64,000 bases of DNA from Anaerocaecibacter muris (GTDB lineage Bacteria > Bacillota > Clostridia > Christensenellales > Pumilibacteraceae), in NCBI RefSeq assembly GCF_943192945.1, contig NZ_CALPCE010000007.1, forward strand, positions 50,402 through 114,401. The letters are read 5' to 3'. Each line of letters opens with the position of its first letter. Within the stretch, counting starts at the first letter, position 1. Shown one piece after another: positions 16,791 to 26,093 of this stretch. Below the pieces are notes generated by a model. The model saw nothing but the letters and a program-made list of their open reading frames with translations, had not been told where the DNA came from and ran no database searches. A program made the position numbers and the translations under genes.

Positions 16791-19700
16791 ATGGACAAAA
16801 AGAAGATTATTGCGGCGATAGCGGCAATGTCGCTCACGACGGGCGTTGCGGGTTTTGCCGTAGCATGCGGCGAGGACGCCCCCCCCCAGCACAAACACAC
16901 GTATAGCTCCGAGTGGACGGGTGGCGAAAATACGCACTGGCACGAGTCCACGTGCGAGCACGAAGGGCTTAAACAGCCGCAATCGGAAGCGCCGCACGTT
17001 GACGAAGACAATGACAGTCGTTGCGACGTGTGCGATTGGGATATGCGCGAAGTCGTTAAAATCACGATCGCGGACGCGGTCGGCGGCAAAGTCACTATCG
17101 ACAACACCGCGCCCAAAGCAGGCGACACCGTCACCGCGACGGTCACGGTTGACGAGGGCTATACGATAAAAAGCGTAAAGCTCGGCGACGAGGTAAAGAC
17201 GCTCGACGCAAACAATAAATTCACGTTTACCGTCACGGAAGCGGTCACTATAACGGCGGAGTTCGAGGGCAAAACCATCGTTCTCGACGCGAGCGCTGTG
17301 GAAACAGCCAAAGGCACGGTCGCGTTTAAATTCGTCGAGGGCAAAACCGAATATAAAGTCGGCGAGGACGTTGTGCTTAAAGTAACGACCGACGACTATT
17401 ATAAACTGTCCGCGCTTTACATAAACGGCGACACGTCCGTCAACTATGCGGAAAGCATATCCAACGACGGGCTGGTGCTCATACCCGAGTGCAAAACCGA
17501 CAATCTTAAAGTAACCGCGCAGTTTTCCGTCGGGTACAGAGATATAACGGTCAACTTTAAAGGCAAACGCCTCGGCGAAAAGAATATTCCGCTCGATTCC
17601 GATTGCGGTCTTACCGTAAGCGGCTATTCGGACATAACGTTGCAGGACAGCTCGGTCACCCTTACCAGAGCGGAAGTCGGAAAGTCGTATGTGGTCAATA
17701 TCCCCAACAGCGGTTGGAGCGGCACGACGTTCATCGTCGGCGATTCGGAAACTTACGATGTGGAATTGCAATGGCAACCCAAACTTCGTTACGCCGAACA
17801 CAATGCAAACATAGAAGATATTTATACCGCAAACGACGGTTATATCACGAGCATAAGCGATATGTGCGACTTGGGCTTGTACACCGAGGCGTTTATCGGC
17901 GACAACGCAATGCTCACCGTAAATATTTCCGCCAAGGACGTGTCGCCTACTAACAACTGGCCGCGTCAGTTTGTCGGCTTTATGTTCGAGCGCAGTAAGG
18001 ACTGGTACGCCACGAGTATGGCTGTACATACCATAACCAGCCCCGCAGACGGCAAGCACCGTATCGAATGGAACGGAAATAAAGATGTATGGGGCGCCGG
18101 CTCGATTGTACAAGATAATTGGAGCATAGACGGAAGCTATTGCAATCCGTTTACGGGCGATATGCTTGCCAAATATTTGGGCGACGAAGGTATTGACGTA
18201 ACGGTCGTGCGCAAAAACGGCAACGAGTTTTATGTGTTCGTTGAGGGAATGTATCTAAATAAAACGACTATCGACGCAAAATACAAAGGCATGCTCGCGT
18301 CGCCCATGATAGTATTTCCTCGCTTAACAAAAGGCAACCGCGTGGACTTTGCGATTTCGCAGGACGTCAACGCTATAAACGCGTACTTAAAATCCACCGT
18401 CAAAGTTGCGGCGAACAGCGAATTAGCCGCGGGCGTCAATGTTACGGTCGCCAAACCGAGCGACGCGTTTAAAGAGGACGTTACGTTTACCGTAACCGTA
18501 CCTGAGGGCAGTGTACTCACAGAATTCGTCGTTGACGGCGAGGACCTTATAGGTAAGGTGATTGACGGCGACGCGGCAAACACTTACAAATGTACCGTCG
18601 AGGCTTGGCGCGGTGCGGGCGCGCACGAGTTTAAGGTAAAAGCCTCGGCGCTGGCTGCGACCGCAACGATAGACCAAACCGTAAAAATGGGAGTAGCCGA
18701 CGGCACAAAGATACGCTTTGTACGCGACGGTGAAACGACGATAGAAAAGACGTTCGAGGGCGGCGCGGTTACGTTCAACGCAAAAGTCGGCGCGTGGAAA
18801 GCGCAGGTGTTCGGCTTTAATACTTGGCTCAACGTCGGCGCGATCAGCGTGAACGGTGCGGAAAAGACGATCGACGTCAACGCGATTTTCAGCGTGGGCG
18901 CGGGCAATGCGAGAGGCTATAAATACGACATGGCGACGGGCGCGATCACGTGGAACGGCAAATCCCGTCCCGATATGCGGCTCAACGTCGATCACACCGT
19001 CGGACAGGACATGTGGATAGCTACCAAAGTCAAACTCGCGCCAGCAGCCTTGGCAACGTTGAGGACATGCGGAGATGATACCGGTATGTCTTACGGTTTG
19101 GGCTTTAAAACAAGCAATAAAGAAATACATGTAGACCTTTATACGCAGGGCGCAACGCACAGCTACTTGATGGTAAACGCTCCGTTTGGCGACGGCACTG
19201 ACGCCGAAAAATTAGGTTATTGGCACGATTTTCTTACGGGCGACAACGGCAATAAGCAGAACGGCAAGTATGCGGATGCCATGGAGGGCGACGGCGTTTA
19301 TCTTATAGAACGCTATAACGCGGCGACGGGCAAAACTGAATATTGGGTTGGCGAGAGCTTGGATACTTTGACATTACTGTTTACATACAACAGCTTCAAC
19401 ACTCTCGGCACGGGCGCACTTATAACCCAGGCGGGTATTTACGGCGGCAAAAACTGGTCGCCGGGTATCGACGCAGACTTTACCTGCACGCTCGGCATAG
19501 GATCGACGCTCGAAGCCGCGCTCGGCGTTGCGGGCAAAACCGTACAGGTAAATGTAACGGGCGACAGGTCGTCCGACGGCAGTACGGAATATTGCGAAAT
19601 CAGTGTTTCCGAATTCACCGCCGGAAATACCGCAAATATCGAAATCACACCCAACAGTGATTACACGGTAAAAACGGTCAAAATCAACGGCAGAACAGTT

Positions 19701-20630
19701 GAGTTCGATTGGAACGAAACGGAGGGCAAACTGCTGTACGCGATTGACAGATATTGCCTTACCACTCTTAATATAGAGATAATCACGGAAAAGATCGTCA
19801 AGGTGAATATCGACGCGAAAATTACGACGCGTCAGCACGCGATAGTATCGAGCATCAACGGCAAAGCGTTCACGCTTACCGACGGGCTTGCGGGCGTATA
19901 CAACGGCACGGTCACAGCGGACGGCAGAATACAGGTGAGCAACGTTACGCTCGGCACGTATACGCTTAAAATAGCGGGCTACTTCGATAAGCAGGTCGAG
20001 GTTACGGAAACCGGCATGGCGGACGTAACGGTCGAGTATGATATGTTCACCGACACTAACGGTCAGACAAATCTTACCAATCAAAACTCGACGACCGAAA
20101 AGATAACGTGGAAAGACGGCAATATAACCAAAAGCATAGAAATCACCACCAAAGATAAGTTCGGCGACGTTTGGGCAAAAGCGCGTTTCGATTGCAACTT
20201 CGCTTTGACAAACGGAGATATGCGCTCGACAATATTGCTTGATTTCTCTAACGGGAAGAAGGCGCGTATCGATCTCAATATTACAAAGAATTGGAGCAGT
20301 GGTTGCTTGCAATCCACGGAGTGGGATAGTTTCTTCGGCGGATGGGGAACAAAATATACCTTTTCCGCGGAAGAATTGAAAACCATCAAAGATAACGGAT
20401 ATTTCGATTTCGCTTTGGAGCGCAAGGGCGCGGACGTGGCTATCTACATCAACGGTAAAAAGTGTTTCTCTTATAATTTGAATACCGATAAAAAGGCAGG
20501 CGACACGTTTGACTATGCAAACGCACAAGCGGCACTCAATATTCAGCATTGTCAAGATCAAGAACGTAGCAACAACCACGGCTTTACGCTCGATATACGC
20601 GAGTCCGCACCCGCAGCGGACGGCGAATAA
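16791..20630 (+). CDS. Large surface lipoprotein with His/Cys module and LamG-like domains
   Basis: A lipoprotein signal (lipobox FAVAC, Cys 26) is followed by a His/Cys-rich module (residues about 33-84: HKHTYSSEW, HWHESTCEHEGLK, CDVCDWDM), two InlB/'divergent B-repeat' type domains (about 88-245), and three copies of a beta-rich unit near 330-550, 720-920 and 1120-1275 whose strand endings (V-R-K-N-G-N-E-F-Y-V-F and similar) look like concanavalin/LamG folds, so sugar or glycan binding is a fair guess. The ATG at 16791 is 10 bases after AAGGAG; an ATG at 16782 is too close. Control by two palindromic operators suggests induction by a sugar. No catalytic motif was found. Confidence 0.75.
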   Translation: MDKKKIIAAIAAMSLTTGVAGFAVACGEDAPPQHKHTYSSEWTGGENTHWHESTCEHEGLKQPQSEAPHVDEDNDSRCDVCDWDMREVVKITIADAVGGKVTIDNTAPKAGDTVTATVTVDEGYTIKSVKLGDEVKTLDANNKFTFTVTEAVTITAEFEGKTIVLDASAVETAKGTVAFKFVEGKTEYKVGEDVVLKVTTDDYYKLSALYINGDTSVNYAESISNDGLVLIPECKTDNLKVTAQFSVGYRDITVNFKGKRLGEKNIPLDSDCGLTVSGYSDITLQDSSVTLTRAEVGKSYVVNIPNSGWSGTTFIVGDSETYDVELQWQPKLRYAEHNANIEDIYTANDGYITSISDMCDLGLYTEAFIGDNAMLTVNISAKDVSPTNNWPRQFVGFMFERSKDWYATSMAVHTITSPADGKHRIEWNGNKDVWGAGSIVQDNWSIDGSYCNPFTGDMLAKYLGDEGIDVTVVRKNGNEFYVFVEGMYLNKTTIDAKYKGMLASPMIVFPRLTKGNRVDFAISQDVNAINAYLKSTVKVAANSELAAGVNVTVAKPSDAFKEDVTFTVTVPEGSVLTEFVVDGEDLIGKVIDGDAANTYKCTVEAWRGAGAHEFKVKASALAATATIDQTVKMGVADGTKIRFVRDGETTIEKTFEGGAVTFNAKVGAWKAQVFGFNTWLNVGAISVNGAEKTIDVNAIFSVGAGNARGYKYDMATGAITWNGKSRPDMRLNVDHTVGQDMWIATKVKLAPAALATLRTCGDDTGMSYGLGFKTSNKEIHVDLYTQGATHSYLMVNAPFGDGTDAEKLGYWHDFLTGDNGNKQNGKYADAMEGDGVYLIERYNAATGKTEYWVGESLDTLTLLFTYNSFNTLGTGALITQAGIYGGKNWSPGIDADFTCTLGIGSTLEAALGVAGKTVQVNVTGDRSSDGSTEYCEISVSEFTAGNTANIEITPNSDYTVKTVKINGRTVEFDWNETEGKLLYAIDRYCLTTLNIEIITEKIVKVNIDAKITTRQHAIVSSINGKAFTLTDGLAGVYNGTVTADGRIQVSNVTLGTYTLKIAGYFDKQVEVTETGMADVTVEYDMFTDTNGQTNLTNQNSTTEKITWKDGNITKSIEITTKDKFGDVWAKARFDCNFALTNGDMRSTILLDFSNGKKARIDLNITKNWSSGCLQSTEWDSFFGGWGTKYTFSAEELKTIKDNGYFDFALERKGADVAIYINGKKCFSYNLNTDKKAGDTFDYANAQAALNIQHCQDQERSNNHGFTLDIRESAPAADGE

Positions 20631-20730
20631 TGCGGTTTGCGGCGCGACGGGCGAATAGCGGCGTAGCGCGCGGCAAGCGCTTAACCTTGTTAATTCTTCC
20701 TCCCCCACAATGGCGATAAATCGCCTAATA

Positions 20731-20766
20731 GCGTAACGCCGCCGCATACCAGCGGCGGCGTTACGC
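20731..20766 (+). terminator. Strong stem-loop after the large lipoprotein
   Basis: A perfect 15-bp GC-rich stem (arms 20731-20745 and 20752-20766) with a 6-base loop lies 100 bp after the stop. No T run follows, so it may protect or stall the transcript rather than end it alone. Confidence 0.5.
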
Positions 20767-20791
20767 ATAAGCGGGGAAAGCATAATTACGA

Positions 20792-21080
20792 GTGCGGCTA
20801 ACGCCTGGATTTCTCCGCTCCGCTCGCTATGCTCGCTTCGGTCGAAATGATGGGAGGGGAAATAAGATAATAAATAAGAGATAAAAGATAATAGTTGAGG
20901 AAGTTTTGCGTAAAGCAAAACTTGATTAGATATATATATAGAAGTAAAGCCAAATTCCCATCATTCCGAGCCTGTCGATTGAGCGGCGAACCGCCGCAGG
21001 ACAGGGCGGCAGTTACCACCCCCATCATTTCGAGCTTGCCGATTGAGCCGGCGAACCGCCGCAGAAAAGTAGAGCCTAAC
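20792..21080. repeat. Palindromic repeat cluster, second locus
   Basis: Same left part (GTGCGGCTAACGCC ... GGTCGAAATGATGGGAGG), then an AT-rich linker with a small hairpin (GTTTTGC/GCAAAAC near 20900-20920) and two right parts (CCCATCATTCCGAGCC and CCCATCATTTCGAGCT with AACCGCCGCAG). It fills most of the 515 bp between the two lipoprotein genes. Confidence 0.85.
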
Positions 21081-21144
21081 AGCCGCAGAGTGACGCGGCA
21101 ATAATCACCCCAACAACAAAACCAATCTACAAGGTAGGTGAAAC

Positions 21145-22503
21145 ATGAAAAAATATCTTAAACTCATGGCGGTTGTTTCCGCCGCAACAATGCTTACGGC
21201 AAGTTTAGCCGCATGCGGCGGCGATACGCCGCCCGCGCCGCCCGCGCACACGCATACGTACAGCGCGGAGTGGACGCAGGGCGAGACGACGCACTGGCAC
21301 GGCAGCACATGCGAGCACGTGGGCTTAAAGAGCGACGAGGCGGCGCACGTCGATAGCGACGATAACGGCAAGTGCGATGTTTGCGATTACGGTATGCGCG
21401 TGGATTACGGTAAGCTGATAATTTCCGATATACTTAATTTGGAAGTGGGCAAGTCGCGCGCCGTCAATCCGCGGTTTACTGTTGCGCAGTATGCGGGCGC
21501 GGTGTCGTACAGCTTTTCAAGCGACGCAATTACTATCGTCGACAACACCGTTACCGCTATCAAATCGGGCGCGACGGTAAGCGTTACTGCTACAACCGCG
21601 CATCATAGCAAAACGTTTAAAGTGACGACGATTGCGACTTCGACCGTTGTCGATTACGGGACGGTTTACGCGTTTATCGGCTATGCGCCGTCGCCGATTG
21701 CGGCGAATTTCGATTTTGCGGTCAATCCCGAATTGTCAATAAAATTTACTTACGACAAAAGCAAAATCGTTATCGACGAACAGAATTTAACCGTTCGAGC
21801 GTTGCAAGCGGGCTCGTTTATCGTGGAAGTCGAAGCGGGCGAAGTCAAGGGCAAGTTTACGGTGAACGCCGCAACGTCGTCGCGCGAGGATTACAGTATA
21901 CGCGATAACAATAATGCTAACTATGCCAAAAACGATCGTTTAAACGATTGGAACACAAAAGGCACTGCGGGCAAATCCACGCTGTTTATCGGCGATTCGT
22001 TCTTTGACCTGCGCTATGATTTTTGGTCGAACTTCTATTCCGACCTTGCGGGCAAGGACGCTGTAAACGGCGGTATCAGCGGCACGGTCGCGCAGGAGTG
22101 GGAGGGCGGATATTACGACGTGTATTTGAGCAAGACCGCGCCTAAAAACCTTGTTATCAATCTCGGCACAAACAACCTCGGTTCGGGCGAAAACGTCGAA
22201 ACCGCATTTATAAACTTGCAACGCATGATGTTGTTTTTCCACTCTTGCGACAACCTTAAAGACACGCAGATTTATTGGTTTACTGTCGCGCCGCGCGGCG
22301 ATATAAATAAGTCCAACGAAATAGTCGCTTTAAACAAGAAAATGACCAAGTGGTGCGCCGCGCTCGACTGGGTCACATGCGTGCCCGTTTATGATTTGTT
22401 GGACATAAAAACGCATTTAAAATCAGACAAACTCCACCCGCTTGCCTCGACGTATACGAGTATATATCTGCCTCAACTCGCCGCGGCGGGAATACGGTAT
22501 TAA
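21145..22503 (+). CDS. SGNH/GDSL esterase lipoprotein
   Basis: A lipobox (SLAAC, Cys 24) and the same His/Cys module as the large lipoprotein (residues about 34-86) lead into one or two Ig-like beta domains (90-260) and a C-terminal SGNH hydrolase. Visible catalytic blocks are FIGDSFFD with Ser 285, an NGG with the block II Gly near 311, LGTNNLG with Asn near 343, and DKLH with Asp 428 and His 431. It should remove ester groups such as acetyl from a cell-surface or dietary glycan outside the cell. The shared module and position suggest it works with the upstream protein. Confidence 0.87.
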   Translation: MKKYLKLMAVVSAATMLTASLAACGGDTPPAPPAHTHTYSAEWTQGETTHWHGSTCEHVGLKSDEAAHVDSDDNGKCDVCDYGMRVDYGKLIISDILNLEVGKSRAVNPRFTVAQYAGAVSYSFSSDAITIVDNTVTAIKSGATVSVTATTAHHSKTFKVTTIATSTVVDYGTVYAFIGYAPSPIAANFDFAVNPELSIKFTYDKSKIVIDEQNLTVRALQAGSFIVEVEAGEVKGKFTVNAATSSREDYSIRDNNNANYAKNDRLNDWNTKGTAGKSTLFIGDSFFDLRYDFWSNFYSDLAGKDAVNGGISGTVAQEWEGGYYDVYLSKTAPKNLVINLGTNNLGSGENVETAFINLQRMMLFFHSCDNLKDTQIYWFTVAPRGDINKSNEIVALNKKMTKWCAALDWVTCVPVYDLLDIKTHLKSDKLHPLASTYTSIYLPQLAAAGIRY

Positions 22504-22545
22504 GATAATAAATAAAAGATAAAAGATAAGAGATAATAGTTACGG

Positions 22546-22577
22546 AAGGCTTGCGCTATGCGCAAGCCTTGATTTTT
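22546..22577 (+). terminator. Terminator of the SGNH gene
   Basis: AAGGCTTGCGC/GCGCAAGCCTT arms (22546-22556, 22560-22570) with a T run. The AT-rich linker before it is shared with other copies of the interspersed repeat. Confidence 0.8.
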
Positions 22578-22600
22578 ATATATAGAAAAGATATGCTTAT

Positions 22601-22950
22601 ACACCCATCATTCCGAGCCTGCCGATTGAGCGGCGACCCGCCGCAGAGGTGCCAAGTCATTACACTTATCGCATTAACGTAACGCATTTATTCGGGTGTA
22701 AACTCAATAAACGGTCAAAGCCCACACACGAAAGAAATCCAAGCTGTGCTTGGTGCGGCTAACGCCTGGATTTCTCCGCTTCGCTCGCTATGCTCGCTTC
22801 GGTCGAAATGATGGGAGGGGGTAGTAAAGTCTAATCCCCATCATTCCGAGCTTGTCGAGGAATCTAGGCGAACCGCCGCAGGACAGGGCGGCAGTTACCA
22901 CCCCCATCATTCCGAGCTTGCCGATTGAGCGGCGAACCGCCGCAAGGTGG
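22601..22950. repeat. Palindromic repeat cluster, third locus
   Basis: Right part, the 110-bp block shared with about 16045-16152, a full left part (near 22755-22815), and two more right parts (about 22837-22945). Variants read GTCGAGGAATC or GCCGATTGAGCGG where the first locus has GCCGAGGGATCC. Confidence 0.85.
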
Positions 22951-22961
22951 TGCAGTCGGAT

Positions 22962-23017
22962 AATATATGCAAGTCGCATACAATATCTGAAACAAAGCGC
23001 GGGGAATTGCATATATT
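22962..23017. promoter_or_regulatory. Inverted repeat before the choloylglycine hydrolase gene
   Basis: Arms AATATATGCAA (22962-22972) and TTGCATATATT (23007-23017) are perfect complements 34 bp apart, ending 36 bp before the start codon; a possible regulator site. Confidence 0.4.
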
Positions 23018-23052
23018 AAACGGGAAATAAATTTGCGCGGGGAGAGAAAAAC

Positions 23053-24027
23053 ATGTGCACTGCGGCTAAATATTTATCGGGCGATTTTTATTTCGGGCGA
23101 ACGCTCGACAACGGCTGTTCTTACAACGAGGAAGTTATTATCACGCCGCGCCGCAGGCGGTTTGCGTATCGCGACGCGGGTTGCGTTCAGGCGCACTATG
23201 CAATGATAGGCGTGGGGTGCGTGCGCGACGGTTATCCGCTGTATTACGACGGAATTAACGAGCGCGGTTTGGCTATGGCGGGGCTTAATTTCGTCGGGTA
23301 TGCGGTGTACAACAATCCCGTCGCGGGCAAGGACAATATCGCGCAGTTCGAGTTTATTCCGTGGATACTGGGCGGGTGCGGCACTGTCGCCGACGCGCGT
23401 CGCGCGCTTGCGCGTATCAATATCACGGGCGCGGCGTTCGACAGTCAAATGCCCGCGGCGCAGCTGCACTGGATAATAGCCGACCGCAACGAAACGATAG
23501 TAGTCGAGAGCACTGCGGCGGGGTTTAACGTTTACGACAACCCCGTCGGCGTTTTGACCAACAACCCGACGTTTCCCGAACAGCAGTTCAACCTTAATAA
23601 CTATATGGGGCTGTCGCCCAAACCGCCTGCCAATAAGTTCTCCGATAAGCTCGAACTTAAAACGTACTGTTTGGGCATGGGCGCGCTGGGCATGCCGGGG
23701 GATTTGTCGTCGCAGTCGCGGTTCGTTCGCGCCGCGTTCACCGCGCTCAACTCGCCGTGCTGTGAAACCGACGTCGAGAGCGTCGGACAGTTTTTTCATA
23801 TCCTCGGTTCCGTCGAACAGACCAAGGGCAGTTGCGCACTGGACGGCGGCGGTTACGAAACGACCTTGTACACTTCGTGCATGAACGCGACGCGCGGCGT
23901 GCTGTACTACACTTGTTACGATAACCGTCAAATCACCGCCGTGGATATGCACAAAGTCAACCTTGACGGCACTATGATAATCCGCTATCCGTTTATTCAC
24001 GGCGAACGTATTTTTGCGCAGAATTGA
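23053..24027 (+). CDS. bsh: Choloylglycine hydrolase (bile-salt-hydrolase type)
   Basis: An Ntn-hydrolase of the linear amide C-N hydrolase family: Cys 2 becomes the nucleophile after Met removal. Other expected residues are Arg 16 and Asp 19 (FGRTLD), Asn 79 (AGLNF), Asn 170/171 (LTNNP) and Arg 223 (SRFVRA). The stretch around LTNNPTF ... MGALGMPGDLSSQSRFVR closely follows bile salt hydrolases rather than penicillin V acylases. The length of 324 residues is typical and no signal peptide is present. It would cleave glycine or taurine from conjugated bile salts in the cytosol, pointing to an animal gut habitat. A GGGAGAG site supports the start. Confidence 0.9.
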   Translation: MCTAAKYLSGDFYFGRTLDNGCSYNEEVIITPRRRRFAYRDAGCVQAHYAMIGVGCVRDGYPLYYDGINERGLAMAGLNFVGYAVYNNPVAGKDNIAQFEFIPWILGGCGTVADARRALARINITGAAFDSQMPAAQLHWIIADRNETIVVESTAAGFNVYDNPVGVLTNNPTFPEQQFNLNNYMGLSPKPPANKFSDKLELKTYCLGMGALGMPGDLSSQSRFVRAAFTALNSPCCETDVESVGQFFHILGSVEQTKGSCALDGGGYETTLYTSCMNATRGVLYYTCYDNRQITAVDMHKVNLDGTMIIRYPFIHGERIFAQN

Positions 24028-24084
24028 TTTTTTGCGCGGTGTTTTGAGGGCGGTTTAATTGCCGCACTTGTGATTATGCTTTAC

Positions 24085-24295
24085 TGTTCTGCGGCGGTTC
24101 GCCTTGATTTCTCCGCTACGCGCGCAAGCGCGCTTCGGTCGAAATGATGGGAGGAACGGCGGGGACGCTTCGGACGAAATGATGGGGGAAAAGACACATG
24201 CGCCATGGTATAATATATAGAAAAGAAATGCTTATACCCTCATCATTCCGAGCTTGTCGAGGAATCAAGGCGAACCGCCGCAAAGAGGGGTAGCA
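24085..24295. repeat. Palindromic repeat cluster, fourth locus
   Basis: Left part in the form GGCGGTTCGCCTTGATTTC ... GGTCGAAATGATGGG, a partial second copy, a linker with ATATATAGAAAAGAAATGC and a right part near 24238-24290. Confidence 0.8.
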
Positions 24296-24321
24296 TAACA
24301 CTACTCTCTTTTTCCAAACGC

Positions 24322-24350
24322 TTGCAAAAAGGTCGGACTTGTGCTATAAT
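24322..24350 (+). promoter_or_regulatory. Promoter of the ACT-domain gene, leaderless geometry
   Basis: TTGCAA (24322-24327) and TATAAT (24345-24350), 17 bp apart. The ATG comes 6 bases after the -10 box and has no Shine-Dalgarno sequence. Confidence 0.8.
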
Positions 24351-24356
24351 CGGGAC

Positions 24357-24626
24357 ATGAAAGCAGTCGTATCGGTTATAGGAAAAGACAGGACGGGGAT
24401 TATCGCCGCCGTCGCGGGCGCGCTCGCCGAGCGCGATATAAATATCGAGGACATATCGCAGACGATCATGCAAAATAATTTTGTCATGATCATGCTCGTC
24501 GATGTGCAAAATTCGTCCGTGCCGCTGGACAAGCTGGGCGAGGATTTGCAAAAAGCCGCGGATAGTTTGGGCGTAACCGTGCACGTTCAGCACGAAGATT
24601 TGTTTAACGCCATGCACAGGGTATAG
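24357..24626 (+). CDS. ACT-domain protein, UPF0237 family
   Basis: An 89-residue lone ACT domain (MKAVVSVIGKDRTGIIAAV ... INIEDISQTIMQ), the normal size for UPF0237. ACT domains bind amino acids or other small ligands and regulate partner enzymes. It is directly followed by the UPF0210 gene, a pairing conserved in many bacteria, so the two are expected to act together, though the ligand and reaction are unknown. The start codon sits at the predicted transcription start, so translation is probably leaderless. Confidence 0.92.
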   Translation: MKAVVSVIGKDRTGIIAAVAGALAERDINIEDISQTIMQNNFVMIMLVDVQNSSVPLDKLGEDLQKAADSLGVTVHVQHEDLFNAMHRV

Positions 24627-24680
24627 CCCGGCGCGACGTGTGCGACGCGTTTTTCACGCTATGCGTTTATAAAGGATTTT

Positions 24681-26033
24681 ATGTTTACCGAAAACGAAAT
24701 ACTCGAAACTATAGACATGCTCGATAACAGGCACCTCGACGTGCGGACGGTCACTGCGTCGCTGTCGCTTTTGGACTGTATCGACGGCGACGGCAAAAAG
24801 TGCGCCGCCAAGGTTTACGACAAGATTATGCGCGTGTGCGCTCGGCTTGTGCCCGTGTGCGACAGCCTCGCGGCGCGGTACGGCGTTAAGATTGTCAATA
24901 AGCGCATTGCCGTTACGCCCGTGTCGGTTATCGGTTCTGCGAGCGGGGATTTTATCGGGCTTGCGCACGCGCTCGACCGCGCGGGCAAAAACCTCGGCGT
25001 GGACTTTGTCGGCGGTTATTCCGCGCTCGTGCAAAAGGGCGCGACTGCGCGCGAAAACGAATTTCTGGACACTATTCCGCAGGCGTTGTCCGAAACGGAT
25101 ATTGTGTGTTCGTCGGTCAACGTCGCGTCGAGCAAGACCGGCATAAATATGGACGCGGTCGGCAAGCTCGGTAAAATAATTAAAGACCTTGCGTATCGCA
25201 CGCGCGAAATCAATTCGTTCGGGTGCGGCAAGCTCGTCGTGTTTTGCAACGCCGTGGACGATAATCCGTTTATGGCGGGCGCGTTTACGGGACTGTCCGA
25301 GGGCGAGTGCGCCATTAACGTCGGCGTGTCCGGTCCGGGAGTTGTCGAGTACGAAATTAAAAAACACCCCGATTACGACATCACGCAGATTTGCGAGCTT
25401 ATAAAGCGCACCGCGTTTAAGATAACGCGGCTGGGCGCGCTTATCGGCACGGAAGCGGCGCGGGAGCTGGGGCTTGCCGCGGGCATTGTCGATCTGTCGC
25501 TCGCGCCCACGCCCGCAATCGGCGATTCGGTCGCGCGCATACTCGAAAGTATCGGGTTGTCCACGGTCGGTTCGTGCGGCACGACGGCGTGTCTTGCTCT
25601 ACTCAACGACGCGGTCAAAAAGGGAGGGGTCATGGCGGCGAGCCGAGTGGGCGGTTTGTCGGGCGCGTTTATTCCCGTGTCAGAGGACGCGGGTATGATA
25701 GAGGCGGCGCGGAGCGGCGCGCTCAATTTGGAAAAGCTGGAAGCAATGACGGCGGTGTGCTCGGTCGGCTTGGACATGATAGCCGTTGCGGGCGACACGA
25801 CTGCGGCGCAGTTGTCGGCAATGATAGCCGACGAGTGCGCTATCGGCATGATAAACAACAAGACCACCGCCGTGCGCGTGATACCCGTTTACGGCAAGAC
25901 GGTCGGCGACGAAGTGAACTTCGGCGGGCTGTTCGGCACTGCGCCCGTCATGGCGGTAAACGGCGGCGCGCCCGACGTGTTCGTCAATCGCGGCGGCGTT
26001 ATTCCTCCGCCCATACACGCCAACAAGAACTGA
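24681..26033 (+). CDS. UPF0210 (DUF711) family protein
   Basis: The 450-residue protein matches the UPF0210/DUF711 family throughout, with a Gly-rich C-terminal half ([17 protein letters not shown] and GLFGTAPVM). The fold is related to glycyl radical enzymes of the pyruvate formate-lyase type, but no glycyl radical motif can be confirmed here. It follows the ACT-domain regulator by 54 bp with an AAAGGA site. Biochemical activity is not established for the family. Cytosolic. Confidence 0.92.
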   Translation: MFTENEILETIDMLDNRHLDVRTVTASLSLLDCIDGDGKKCAAKVYDKIMRVCARLVPVCDSLAARYGVKIVNKRIAVTPVSVIGSASGDFIGLAHALDRAGKNLGVDFVGGYSALVQKGATARENEFLDTIPQALSETDIVCSSVNVASSKTGINMDAVGKLGKIIKDLAYRTREINSFGCGKLVVFCNAVDDNPFMAGAFTGLSEGECAINVGVSGPGVVEYEIKKHPDYDITQICELIKRTAFKITRLGALIGTEAARELGLAAGIVDLSLAPTPAIGDSVARILESIGLSTVGSCGTTACLALLNDAVKKGGVMAASRVGGLSGAFIPVSEDAGMIEAARSGALNLEKLEAMTAVCSVGLDMIAVAGDTTAAQLSAMIADECAIGMINNKTTAVRVIPVYGKTVGDEVNFGGLFGTAPVMAVNGGAPDVFVNRGGVIPPPIHANKN

Positions 26034-26093
26034 ATTACATACGGCGGAATTTTAACCGACGATCGCAATACAATAAAATCAAAGAGGTGTTTT

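Noticed and set aside
19374..20918. Long minus-strand frame opposite the large lipoprotein
   Set aside because: Same reason: no recognisable domain, biased composition, and the plus strand has a signal peptide, binding site and promoter.
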